DNA of 48,128 bases from an uncultured Steroidobacter sp. (GTDB taxonomy: Bacteria > Pseudomonadota > Gammaproteobacteria > Steroidobacterales > Steroidobacteraceae), in NCBI GenBank assembly GCA_937864115.1, contig CALMII010000033.1, forward strand, positions 1 through 48,128, read 5' to 3'. Positions 33,253 to 41,014 of this stretch are shown one piece after another (within the stretch, counting starts at the first letter, position 1; each line of letters opens with the position of its first letter). A program made the translations under genes and the position numbers. Below the pieces are notes generated by a model that made no database searches, was not told where the DNA came from, and saw only the letters and a list, made by a program, of their open reading frames with translations.

Positions 33253-33801
33253 CTAGGATCCCTTCGCCAGCGCCGCCTCGATCGCCTTCGTGAGTTCCGG
33301 GCTGTCCGGTGTCACCTTGCTGCCGAAGTGCGCAATCACCTTGCCGTCGCGGCCGACCAGGTATTTGTTGAAGTTCCAGCCCGGCTCCGCACCGGTCTTC
33401 GCGGCCAGTCCCTTGAACAGCGGATTCGCGTCCGGCCCCTTGACGGAAGAACGGCTGAACATCGGGAAGGTCACGCCGAAATTCTGTTTGCAGAATTTCG
33501 CGATCTCGCCTTCGTCCTCGAATTCCTGGTTGTTGAAGTCGCCCGACGGGAAGCCGAGCACGACCAGGCCCTTGCCTTCGTAAGTCTTGTAGAGCTTTTC
33601 GAGCCCTTCGTACTGCGGTGTGAAGCCGCAATGACTGGCGACGTTCGTTACCAGCAGCACCTTGCCGCCGTAGGTCTGGCAGATGTTCTCGGCCGGTCCG
33701 AGCAGTCGGCGCTGGCTGGCGTCGATGTCGGACTTGGGGCAGTCGATGGCATGCGCGCTCAGGCCGAACAGCGAAAGTGCGATCAGTGCGGTGAATCTCA
33801 T
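33253..33801 (-). CDS. Periplasmic glutathione peroxidase-family protein
   Basis: Thioredoxin-fold peroxidase of 182 residues with a signal peptide (1-18, cleaved near AHA-ID). The peroxidatic Cys is C58 in VTNVASHCGFTPQY; the catalytic Gln lies in LGFPSGDFNNQEF and the Trp/Asn in WNFNKYLVG. Family members reduce hydroperoxides, most bacterial ones with thioredoxin. Export suggests defence against external peroxides. It lies downstream of the esterase gene by 15 bp on the same strand. Confidence 0.9.
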   Translation of the reverse strand: MRFTALIALSLFGLSAHAIDCPKSDIDASQRRLLGPAENICQTYGGKVLLVTNVASHCGFTPQYEGLEKLYKTYEGKGLVVLGFPSGDFNNQEFEDEGEIAKFCKQNFGVTFPMFSRSSVKGPDANPLFKGLAAKTGAEPGWNFNKYLVGRDGKVIAHFGSKVTPDSPELTKAIEAALAKGS

Positions 33802-33816
33802 GCGCAGGTCCTCCGG

Positions 33817-35625
33817 TCAGAAGCTGGGTTTGAAGCTCGCGGGCGGGTACTGCCTGCAGCCTTTGGCGCCGAGCGTAGCGTATTCCTTCGGGTCGAATTG
33901 CGCGTTTGTGCTGAAGGCGAGCGCATAGGCTTCGCAGTGCAACCGCTGGTCCGCGAACCGGTCGGCCAGCATGCGTTCCTTGACGCTGGTGGCCGTGACT
34001 TCCTCGTTCATCATGCGGATGCCGCCGCCTTCCTGCGTGTCGAGGATCAGCGTCTTCGGTTCGCCGGCAGCATTTTTCCAGGCACTCCATTCGACTTCGT
34101 TGCCATCGCGGCCCTTGCCGGGCGAGCCCGCGTACGCGAACTGTGCCCAGTACGACATCATGCTTTTCGACAGGGCATCGCGTGCCGCGTGGCGTTCCGG
34201 CGGATACATCGCGTCGGGCGGCAGGAAACCGATGTTCCAGTCGCCGAACACGAAGGCGATCTCGGTCGAGTGCGCCGCGCCCACCGCAACCGACAGGTCG
34301 ATGTCGCCGAGCTTGCCGCCTTCATCCCAGTCGAAACGATAGGCGAACACCGCCGGCTCGATCGGACTCATGGCGCGCGCCAGCGAATCGACGCCGGTGT
34401 ACTTCCACTGCAGGCTCGGATAGTTCGCGAACTTCACGTAGTCGTCGGGCGATTTCTTCAGCACCTCCTGCCAGCGCGGCAGGCGATACATGTAGATGCG
34501 GCGCTCGTCGCGATTGGTGCCGAGGATGACCGGCACGCGGTTGTAGTCGCCCGAGGCGAACAGCTCGATCACCGGACGCGTCGGATACACCGTGCCGTCG
34601 GCGATCTTCTGGGTCGAGGGATAGTTGCGCGCGCCTTCGGGGTTGTAGAGCTTGAGGAAGCCGGCGACGGACTGCGCATGCAGCAGTTCCGCGATCTGCG
34701 CGTCGGTCATGGTCGTCTGCAGTTTCTTCGCTGCCGCACGATCGGTCGCCTTGCCGTCGCGCACCAGAATCTTGTTGACGATCTCGCGGCTGCTGAAAGC
34801 CGTGCCGGGTTCGGCGTCGTCGCTGTAGTTGACCGCGCTCGCGACGCTCATCGTGCGCAGGCCGCCGCTTTCGACGATGGCCTTGTGGAAGAGGCCTTTC
34901 GCCTGCGGCGAGATCATGAGGCTCAGCACATTGAAGCCGCCCGCCGACTCGCCAAAGATCGTGACATTGTTCGGGTCGCCGCCGAACGTCGCGATGTTCT
35001 TCTGCACCCATTGCAGCGCGAGCTGCTGATCGAGATCCGCCCAGTTGCCGGAGCGCGCCGGGCCTTCGGCCACATTGGCCAGCAGGGCGGGATGACGGAA
35101 CCAGCCGAGCGAACCGAGCCGGTAGTTGACGGTCACGACGACGACATCGTGCGTCTGTGCGAGCGTCGAGCCGTTGTAGTCGGCGGCGTAGCCGCTGTTG
35201 TTGCCGCCGCCGAAGATCCAGAACATCACGGGCAGCGGCTTCGTCGCATTCGCCGGCGCGTACACGCTCAGATACAGGCAATCCTCATCGCCGACGATGC
35301 CGTCGCCGTCGCTGTCAGCCACGCCTTGCGTGAGCGGCGAGACGAATTGCGGACAGACGTGCTCGTCGCGATCCGCGGCGAACACGCCTTGCCAGGGATC
35401 GATCGGCTGCGGCGCCTGCCAGCGGCGTTCGCCCACCGGCGGCTTCGCATACGGGATGCCGAGCCAGGCGCGACTGCCGTTCGGCTGTTCGACGCCGCGC
35501 AGTTCGCCTGCATCGATTTTTCTGACCAGCGGATCGGCCGCAACCGGTTCGGGCGCGGGTTGTTTCGAACAGCCGTGGAGCATCAGGGCGACGATCGCGA
35601 ATGCGATCGGGTGGCGGCAATGCAT
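33817..35625 (-). CDS. Type-B carboxylesterase lipoprotein with EF-hand-like loop
   Basis: Alpha/beta-hydrolase of 602 residues with a lipoprotein signal (LMLHGC). The family start LRGVEQPNGSRAWLGIPYAK, oxyanion loop WIFGGGNNSGY, nucleophile FGESAGGFN and the late His in VGAAHSTEIAFVFGDW are all present. Before the conserved DCLYLSVYAP strand there is an insertion DSDGDGIVGDED that fits an EF-hand calcium loop (D1, D3, D5, G6, D12). It likely hydrolyses esters in the periplasm or at the cell surface; the substrate is unknown. It is first in a likely operon with the glutathione peroxidase. Confidence 0.9.
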   Translation of the reverse strand: MHCRHPIAFAIVALMLHGCSKQPAPEPVAADPLVRKIDAGELRGVEQPNGSRAWLGIPYAKPPVGERRWQAPQPIDPWQGVFAADRDEHVCPQFVSPLTQGVADSDGDGIVGDEDCLYLSVYAPANATKPLPVMFWIFGGGNNSGYAADYNGSTLAQTHDVVVVTVNYRLGSLGWFRHPALLANVAEGPARSGNWADLDQQLALQWVQKNIATFGGDPNNVTIFGESAGGFNVLSLMISPQAKGLFHKAIVESGGLRTMSVASAVNYSDDAEPGTAFSSREIVNKILVRDGKATDRAAAKKLQTTMTDAQIAELLHAQSVAGFLKLYNPEGARNYPSTQKIADGTVYPTRPVIELFASGDYNRVPVILGTNRDERRIYMYRLPRWQEVLKKSPDDYVKFANYPSLQWKYTGVDSLARAMSPIEPAVFAYRFDWDEGGKLGDIDLSVAVGAAHSTEIAFVFGDWNIGFLPPDAMYPPERHAARDALSKSMMSYWAQFAYAGSPGKGRDGNEVEWSAWKNAAGEPKTLILDTQEGGGIRMMNEEVTATSVKERMLADRFADQRLHCEAYALAFSTNAQFDPKEYATLGAKGCRQYPPASFKPSF

Positions 35626-35751
35626 GTGAAATCCCCCGGAAACGCGTTGTCTTTGTAACGTCGAGGTATAGCGCTTCCGGATGCAGGTGTCCCCGCTCTT
35701 GTCGTTTCTTGTAGAGGTCGTTCAACCCGATGGGCATTCTCCTCTTCTGCT

Positions 35752-36072
35752 TCAGCCAGCCTTCATCACGATGCAATCGACCCCGTCGAGCGCCATGTGA
35801 ATGACGAGGCCGAGCCCGATCAATCGCGTCCGGCGCGACACGGTCAGCAGTCCGTAGACGACGATCGCCGGCCACCGGTGCAGTGGATGAAAGCCGATGC
35901 TGCAGCGGTTCGGATCGTAAAGAGGCTCGGCGAGCAGATGATCCAGATCGACGATCATGGTCGCCAGCATGATCAGACAGGCGCGGCGCCATTGCTGGCG
36001 AAAGAACAGCCAGGCGATCAGGCCGGGCACCGCAGCGTGCAGGAGAAGATGTGCAATCGAACGCGCAGACAT
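35752..36072 (-). CDS. DUF6122 family membrane protein
   Basis: Small inner-membrane protein of 106 residues with about four hydrophobic segments. The signature IVDLDHLLAEPLYDPNRCSI followed by GFHPLHRW is characteristic of DUF6122 and gives acidic and His residues that could bind metal, like metal-dependent membrane hydrolases. The function is unknown. It stands between the esterase gene and a divergent DUF6152 gene. Confidence 0.82.
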   Translation of the reverse strand: MSARSIAHLLLHAAVPGLIAWLFFRQQWRRACLIMLATMIVDLDHLLAEPLYDPNRCSIGFHPLHRWPAIVVYGLLTVSRRTRLIGLGLVIHMALDGVDCIVMKAG

Positions 36073-36239
36073 GCGCGGACTGTCGCAGGTCCTGCGCCGC
36101 CTGTCGCGACGAATCCTTGTCGGCCACGGCCGGCCGGTCTCGGGATCGATGCGGTCGTATCGAGTACGCGTTTCATGGGATGGTCACGGACCGCGGTCCG
36201 GGTTCAGACTCGGGCCATCTCACCTGCGGGGAGTGCGCG

Positions 36240-36587
36240 ATGAAATCCATGCATCTGTGGACTGGAGTCCTGGCTGTGTCGTTCGCGGTCGCTGCGCTCG
36301 CGCATCACGGCTGGAGCGGCTATGACACCACCCTGGTCAAGCTGAGCGGGACGATCGAGGCGTCGAGCTACGCCAATCCGCACGGTACGGCGACATTGAA
36401 GACGGACGACGCCACATGGAAGGTGATTCTCGCGCCGCCCGGGCGGATGGAGAGTCGCGGTCTGTCGAAGGAGATGCTAGTCGCGGGCGCGTCGGCGCAG
36501 GTCGAAGGCTACGTGCATCTCGAGGACAAGAGCGAAATGCGCGCGGAGCGCATCACTGTCGGCGGCAAGACGGTCGAGCTGCGTTAG
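36240..36587 (+). CDS. DUF6152 family secreted protein
   Basis: Exported protein of 115 residues; the signal peptide (1-21) is followed immediately by HHGWSGYDTT, the hallmark of the family, then an OB-fold-like pattern (LSGTIEASSYANPHGTATLK, LAPPGRMESRGL, GYVHLEDKSEMRAERITV). DUF6152 proteins are periplasmic and of unknown role, often near copper or solute genes. The HH at the mature N-terminus could coordinate copper in the amino-terminal style; this is inference. GGGGAG precedes the ATG at 8 bases. Confidence 0.85.
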   Translation: MKSMHLWTGVLAVSFAVAALAHHGWSGYDTTLVKLSGTIEASSYANPHGTATLKTDDATWKVILAPPGRMESRGLSKEMLVAGASAQVEGYVHLEDKSEMRAERITVGGKTVELR

Positions 36588-36602
36588 ACGCCGATCCCTT
36601 CT

Positions 36603-36659
36603 TCTGTAGGTCAGGCTTCAGCCTGACATTCTCCGGCCGGCTGAAGCCGGCCCCACAGG
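36603..36659. repeat. REP composite element
   Basis: CTGTAGGTCAGGCTTCAGCC completes the GTCAGGC palindrome and is followed by GGCCGGCTGAAGCCGGCCCC. It sits between converging stops, 15 bp from the DUF6152 stop and 6 bp from that of the LpxO-like gene. Confidence 0.85.
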
Positions 36660-36665
36660 AAGAGC

Positions 36666-37580
36666 TCAGAAGAAAATCAGGTACACCAGCCCGAGGATCA
36701 GCGCCCACTTCACCAGGTAGTACGCCGGCTTGTTCCATTTCTTCAGCCGCACGCCGACGAGCCGGATCCTGTAGAGGTATTCGAAGACGTGATTGAGCAC
36801 GCCGACGTGTTCGCCCGGCACGTTCTCGGTGGCGGCGGCCTTCACCATGCCGCGGCCGATCACGCGATTGACCCAGCGCAGCAAGGGATTCGACAGCGGC
36901 CGCTCGATGTCGCAGAAGAGAATGACGCGCGTGACGTCGGTGCGGTTCTCGGCGGTGTGGATGTACGTCTCATCGAACATCACCGCCTCGCCGTCCTTCC
37001 AGTAGTACTTCTCGCCATCGACGACGATGAAACACTCGGGCGAATTCGGCGTGACGAGTCCCAGGTGGTAACGCAGAGAGCCGGCGAACGGATCGCGATG
37101 TTCGCCGAGCCGCGAGCCCGGCGGCAGCACGGTGAACATCGCGGCATTGATCGACGGAATGCCGGCGAGCAGTTCGGCCGTCTTCGGACACAGCGCCGCA
37201 GCCGAGGGCAGGAAGTCGCCGTACCACTTCAGGTAGAAACGTTTCCAGCCGGTGCGAAAGAATGAATTGAAGCCGATGTCGTTGTGCTTCGCGGCAGCGC
37301 GGATGTAGCCCTCGTCGAAGAGCTTCAGCGCCTCCTCGCGGATCATCTGCCACTGCGCCGTGACGGGCGCGAGTTCCGGGAACTGCCTGATGTCGGCATA
37401 CGGCTTCGCGCGTACCGCCGAGAACAGGTACATCAGCGTGTTGTACGGCGCCATCAGGTTGGCGTGATCGGCGAACAGGCGCGAGAACTTGTGATGCACC
37501 CGACCGCGGAGCTGTACGTAGGCGGCGGTCGACAGGAAGATCGCGATGAGGATGTTCCGGGCGGTCAAGAATCCATTCAT
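36666..37580 (-). CDS. lpxO: Aspartyl/asparaginyl beta-hydroxylase family, LpxO-like
   Basis: Inner-membrane-anchored Fe(II)/2-oxoglutarate dioxygenase of 304 residues. Helices at both ends (about 8-22 and 287-304) flank the catalytic domain. Iron ligands are likely H and D of GEHRDPFAGSLRYHLGL and the second His of DETYIHTAEN. The segment DIGFNSFFRTGWKRFYLKWY is strongly LpxO-like. LpxO 2-hydroxylates the secondary acyl chain of lipid A, giving membrane resistance. Length and topology match LpxO (about 300 residues). Other family members hydroxylate proteins, so the name is a strong guess rather than proof. Confidence 0.8.
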   Translation of the reverse strand: MNGFLTARNILIAIFLSTAAYVQLRGRVHHKFSRLFADHANLMAPYNTLMYLFSAVRAKPYADIRQFPELAPVTAQWQMIREEALKLFDEGYIRAAAKHNDIGFNSFFRTGWKRFYLKWYGDFLPSAAALCPKTAELLAGIPSINAAMFTVLPPGSRLGEHRDPFAGSLRYHLGLVTPNSPECFIVVDGEKYYWKDGEAVMFDETYIHTAENRTDVTRVILFCDIERPLSNPLLRWVNRVIGRGMVKAAATENVPGEHVGVLNHVFEYLYRIRLVGVRLKKWNKPAYYLVKWALILGLVYLIFF

Positions 37581-37841
37581 GATGCCGGCATTCTACCGCC
37601 GGGCCCGCGGGTTGCGTCCAGATAGGCAGAATCATTACGACGCTTTCATCATGACGGCACTGCGCCGCAGACGAACGAATCGATCGAGAGCAATTCACGC
37701 GACCGCGACGCCATGCCCGATCGGTCACGTCGTCAGCGCGGGTGCGGGTCCGCTCGATGTTGCCGAATCGGCCTATGCCGCAGGCATTGCTCGAACAGGT
37801 ACGGCGCGTCCGCAGTCCGCCAATCAAATGAGAAAAAAACA

Positions 37842-38255
37842 ATGCTGGCCATCAACGACGACAAGACGCTACGACTGCTGGTGATCTTTGCGCTGGTCGC
37901 GGCGACCGCGTACCTGATGCTGTCGGTGCAGCAGCCGCAGCCGGTTCACGTGATCTTGAAGACTGCCCTGTGTCTGTTCCTGGCCGCGGCCGCATGGCGT
38001 GCGCAGCGGCCGTTGCTGGTGCTGGCATTGCTGTTCTCGGCGAGCGGCGACGCGCTGCTCGGTATCGACGCCGCGCTGCTGCCGCTCGGCGCGCTGCTGT
38101 TCATGGCGTCAGACAGCCTGATCGCCCTGTCGAAATTCCTGTGGAGTGCGCCGTGGGTCGGTCCGACGATCTGGATCACCTACGCCGCGGCGCAGTTGCT
38201 GATTGTCTGCGGGCTGCTGGCTTCCGGCGAACCGGCGACGGATCGAGCGTCGTAG
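37842..38255 (+). CDS. Shortened YhhN/TMEM86-like membrane protein
   Basis: Membrane protein of 137 residues with about four helices. LKTALCLFLAAAAWR and LLFSASGDALLG match the front of YhhN/TMEM86 proteins (lysoplasmalogenase family), and GALLFMASDSLIALSKFLW with TYAAAQLLIVCGLL matches their end. The middle helices, about 70-80 residues in full-length members (over 200), are missing while the frame is intact. Either an old in-frame deletion or a distinct short subfamily. Active-site Asp residues in SGDALL and ASDSLI remain. The 261 bp upstream, shared with the LpxO-like gene, show no other gene. Confidence 0.6.
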   Translation: MLAINDDKTLRLLVIFALVAATAYLMLSVQQPQPVHVILKTALCLFLAAAAWRAQRPLLVLALLFSASGDALLGIDAALLPLGALLFMASDSLIALSKFLWSAPWVGPTIWITYAAAQLLIVCGLLASGEPATDRAS

Positions 38256-38262
38256 CAGAGGG

Positions 38263-38844
38263 CTATTCGGTTCGCGCGCGCGTCGCGTCGATGCGCGCCA
38301 GCTTCGAGTAATAGCCGCTGGCCTCGAGCACGATGACGGCGGGATCGTCGCTGTCGTTGCGCCAGTACCAGCCGTGACGCCCCGTGAACGGCGCGACGAA
38401 TGAACCCGAGCGGCCCTGATCGGTATCGCCCGTTTCGTAGCTGCGGAAGTAACCTTCCGGCCAGCTGCCTGCGGTGGGCTCGCCGTGGAATTCGAAATGC
38501 ACCGGTCCGCCCTGCACGCTCCAGTGATAGAGCAGCGGTTCGCCCTTTTCCAACTGCGCCTTGTATTCGAGTTCCTCGCGCCCGTTCACGGCGATCTCGA
38601 TGCGCGCGTTGCGCGGCTTGCGTTCGTGCGAGTGCGCGACGATCTCCTCGCCGCCGGCGCTGTTGACCTTGAGCTGACCCATGGTCTTGAGTCCGAGCAG
38701 TTGGCCGAGGCCCGTCGGATCCTTGCCGAACTCGGCAGGCAGCACCGCGACCAGCACGATGACGACCGCCGCGAGCAGCGACAGCGCCGTCGTCGCCAGC
38801 AGTTTGCGTTTCGATACGGCAGGAATCGCGGATGGTGCTTGCAT
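38263..38844 (-). CDS. Membrane-anchored periplasmic protein linked to HupE
   Basis: Protein of 193 residues with an N-terminal helix (about 15-37) and a periplasmic domain. Conserved-looking segments are EYKAQLEKGEPLLYHWSVQG, GPVHFEFHGEP and HGWYWRNDSDDPAVIVLEAS, a beta-sandwich pattern with several His and Trp. Similar transmembrane anchor proteins are found beside HupE/UreJ genes in metal-associated islands. It follows the HupE gene by 7 bp on the same strand, so it is co-transcribed. Biochemical role unknown; a metal or redox partner role is inference. Confidence 0.75.
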   Translation of the reverse strand: MQAPSAIPAVSKRKLLATTALSLLAAVVIVLVAVLPAEFGKDPTGLGQLLGLKTMGQLKVNSAGGEEIVAHSHERKPRNARIEIAVNGREELEYKAQLEKGEPLLYHWSVQGGPVHFEFHGEPTAGSWPEGYFRSYETGDTDQGRSGSFVAPFTGRHGWYWRNDSDDPAVIVLEASGYYSKLARIDATRARTE

Positions 38845-38851
38845 GGGAGAC

Positions 38852-39538
38852 TCAGCCGGCGAGGACGTAACTGCTGATCTGGAATCCCGCGAGCACGAAG
38901 CCCGCGGTCATCAGCAGCGCATTGGTGGCGTAGGCGTGACGCAGGAAGCTCGTGGTGCGACGCCAGTAGTTCATCGCGATCAGCACGGCGCCCAGCGCCA
39001 GGAACTGGCCGATCTCGACGCCGACGTTGAACGAGATCAGGTTGGTCACCAGTCCGTTCGCCGACAGGTTCAGTTCCTGCAGCTTGGTCGCGAGCCCCAT
39101 GCCGTGAAACAGACCGAACACCAGCACCGCCAGGCGCGGCGCCGGTTCGAAGCCGAACAGCGTGCGGAAGCCATCGAGATTGTCGAAGGCCTTGTACGCG
39201 ACCGACAGGCCGATGATGGCGTCGATGAGATACGCATTCACCTGCCAGTTCCACAGCACGCCCGCCAGCAACGTGGCGCTGTGACCGAGCGCGAACAGCG
39301 ATACGTAGAGCGCGACGTGGCGCAGTCGATAAAGGAAGAACACCACGCCGACCAGGAACAGCAGATGGTCGTAGCCCGTCACCATGTGCTTGGCGCCGAG
39401 ATAGATGAAGGGGCCGATCTGCGGCCCGGCATTGCCGGCGAGGAACTGCTGATCGCTTTCGCCGACGTTGTGCGCGCCCGCCAGCGTCGCGAACAGAAGG
39501 AATGTCGCGGCGAGCAGCGTACGCGCGAGCGGTTTCAC
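38852..39538 (-). CDS. HupE/UreJ-family membrane protein
   Basis: Inner-membrane protein of 228 residues with a cleavable signal (ending LAGAHNVG) and about six helices. Family motifs: GAKHMVTGYDHLLFLVGVVF (His/Asp near the membrane), LFALGHSATLL, and FGLFHGMGLATKLQEL. HupE and UreJ relatives are nickel or cobalt permeases, but this branch is often not tied to hydrogenase or urease, and neither is present here. GTG start overlaps the stop of the cytochrome-like gene by 4 bp (GTGA), so the three genes form a tight operon. Confidence 0.87.
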   Translation of the reverse strand: MKPLARTLLAATFLLFATLAGAHNVGESDQQFLAGNAGPQIGPFIYLGAKHMVTGYDHLLFLVGVVFFLYRLRHVALYVSLFALGHSATLLAGVLWNWQVNAYLIDAIIGLSVAYKAFDNLDGFRTLFGFEPAPRLAVLVFGLFHGMGLATKLQELNLSANGLVTNLISFNVGVEIGQFLALGAVLIAMNYWRRTTSFLRHAYATNALLMTAGFVLAGFQISSYVLAG

Positions 39539-40008
39539 TGCGACGGTCCGGCGGGAATCAGGTACAGCGCATGGCAATCCGTGCAGGTCTGGTACAGATC
39601 GCCGCCGGTCGCGAACAGCGCCTCGGTGTCCTTCGCTTCGATGGCTTCGAGCACGGTGCGTGCCGTGTCGGTCATGGCCCGCGACAGTTTCGTCCAGTCG
39701 TTCTGATCGCGCGCGCGTCCGGGGAGCATGAGCAGGTTCCCGGATTCCAGCACCGTGACGGCGTGACTGCGCAGGCGCGTCCACTCCTCATCCGTCGTGG
39801 GCGCGAAATCGCGCGTGCCTTCCGCCGTTTCTTCGGAACCGGTGGAGGCCCAGAGCGCGCGGGCACTCGGATCGATCATCCAGCCCATCAGTTCCTTGAC
39901 GCTCGTGGTCGTATCGAACGATGTCTGCGACGCAGGCGGCGCGGGGGGTGCCGGCGAGTCACAGCCCAGTAACAGCAGGGTCAGGGCGGCCGGCAGCAGG
40001 ATGCGCAT
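39535..40008 (-). CDS. Single-haem c-type lipoprotein in HupE operon
   Basis: Product of 157 residues beginning MRILLPAALTLLLLGC, a lipoprotein signal with lipobox LLGC. The mature protein is helical (WMIDPSARALWAST; NDWTKLSRAMTDTARTVLEA) with a single haem motif CTDCHALY near the C-terminus, as in cytochrome c'-like four-helix proteins. Likely a periplasmic electron carrier or gas sensor-like protein. It is first in the operon with HupE and the membrane-anchor protein, so electron transfer may accompany metal handling; that is inference. Confidence 0.82.
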   Translation of the reverse strand: MRILLPAALTLLLLGCDSPAPPAPPASQTSFDTTTSVKELMGWMIDPSARALWASTGSEETAEGTRDFAPTTDEEWTRLRSHAVTVLESGNLLMLPGRARDQNDWTKLSRAMTDTARTVLEAIEAKDTEALFATGGDLYQTCTDCHALYLIPAGPSQ

Positions 40009-40190
40009 GATCGTTCTTGTGATGACCAGAGGATGGCGCGGATTCTCCGCAAAGGATGTACGGGCTCGCAACGCCGGCGCGTCGGGAATTGTGGAGACTC
40101 GCTCGATCCGCCACGGCGGAGCGAGTTCCTGTACGCGCGGTCGCAGCTTCGGGCACAGTAGCGCCCGCGATTCCAAGGTTGTCGTTGCAC

Positions 40191-40997
40191 ATGCTGTTCA
40201 CCCGGAAAGTCCGTTTCCTGTTGCTGGCCCTCGTCTGTCTGTTCGCTGTCGGCTGCCTGACCGTCACGGGATCGCGCGACTGGCGTTCCGCGAATCGCGG
40301 GCCGTCCGGCCTCGCGCCCGATCCGCTCGCAACGCCGGAAGCCGTGGTGCAGGTGTACTCCGCGCGCACCGTGAGCTGGAAGGGCTACTTCGGCGTCCAT
40401 ACCTGGATCGCTGCCAAGCGCAGCGATGCCGACAAATTCCTGATCTATGAAGTCATCGGCTATCGCCTGCGCCGCACCGGCAACGTGGTCGTCGTGCGCG
40501 ACGACCGTCCCGCCGACGGCTACTGGTACGGCAATCGTCCCGAACTGCTGAGCGACGTGCGCGGCGCAGGCGTCGATGCGCTCATCGATCGCATCGAGGA
40601 CGCGGTGCAACGCTATCCCTATCGCGACGCCTATCGTGTCTGGCCGGGACCGAACTCGAACACCTTCACGGCTTTCGTCGCGCGCGAAGTGCCGGAACTG
40701 CGCGTCGATCTGCCACCGACCGCGATTGGCAAGGATTACCTCGGCCTGAAGTCGGTGGGCGCAACGCCCAGCGGCACGGGCGGACAGGTGAATCTCTTCG
40801 GCGTGGCCGGCGTGCTGGTCGGCGTGGAAGAAGGCGTTGAAGTGAACCTGCTCGGTCTCACCTTCGGCGTCGATCCGCGCAGCCTGTCGCTCAAACTGCC
40901 GCTGATCGGACGCATCGGCCCCGGCGGCAATGCCGAGCCTGTGACATTGAGCCACGGCGCCGCCGCAGTTCCCGCGGTTGCCGACAACGCTACCTGA
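40191..40997 (+). CDS. DUF3750 family lipoprotein
   Basis: Protein of 268 residues with a lipobox-like signal (LFAVGC). The conserved domain begins KGYFGVHTWIAAKRSDADKF and continues LIYEVIGYRLRRTGN, with AVQRYPYRDAYRVWPGPNSN and TFTAFVAREVPELRVDLPP. These match DUF3750, whose pattern of His, Tyr and Asn residues suggests an NlpC/P60-like or related papain fold, but no activity has been shown. It is followed 17 bp later by the acyltransferase gene on the same strand, suggesting an envelope-related operon. Confidence 0.85.
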   Translation: MLFTRKVRFLLLALVCLFAVGCLTVTGSRDWRSANRGPSGLAPDPLATPEAVVQVYSARTVSWKGYFGVHTWIAAKRSDADKFLIYEVIGYRLRRTGNVVVVRDDRPADGYWYGNRPELLSDVRGAGVDALIDRIEDAVQRYPYRDAYRVWPGPNSNTFTAFVAREVPELRVDLPPTAIGKDYLGLKSVGATPSGTGGQVNLFGVAGVLVGVEEGVEVNLLGLTFGVDPRSLSLKLPLIGRIGPGGNAEPVTLSHGAAAVPAVADNAT

Positions 40998-41014
40998 CCC
41001 GCATAGTCCGGCGG

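Noticed and set aside
35626..35737. Minus-strand frame starting MPIGLNDLYKKRQERGHLHP at 35737 with a GAGGAG ribosome site, running into the esterase gene.
   Set aside because: After about 35 codons it continues out of frame through the well-supported esterase gene, and the later part has shadow composition. A leader peptide cannot be excluded but nothing supports it.
13384..36665. REP elements as a CRISPR array.
   Set aside because: The copies are scattered over 23 kb, are palindromic composites, and no cas gene is present.
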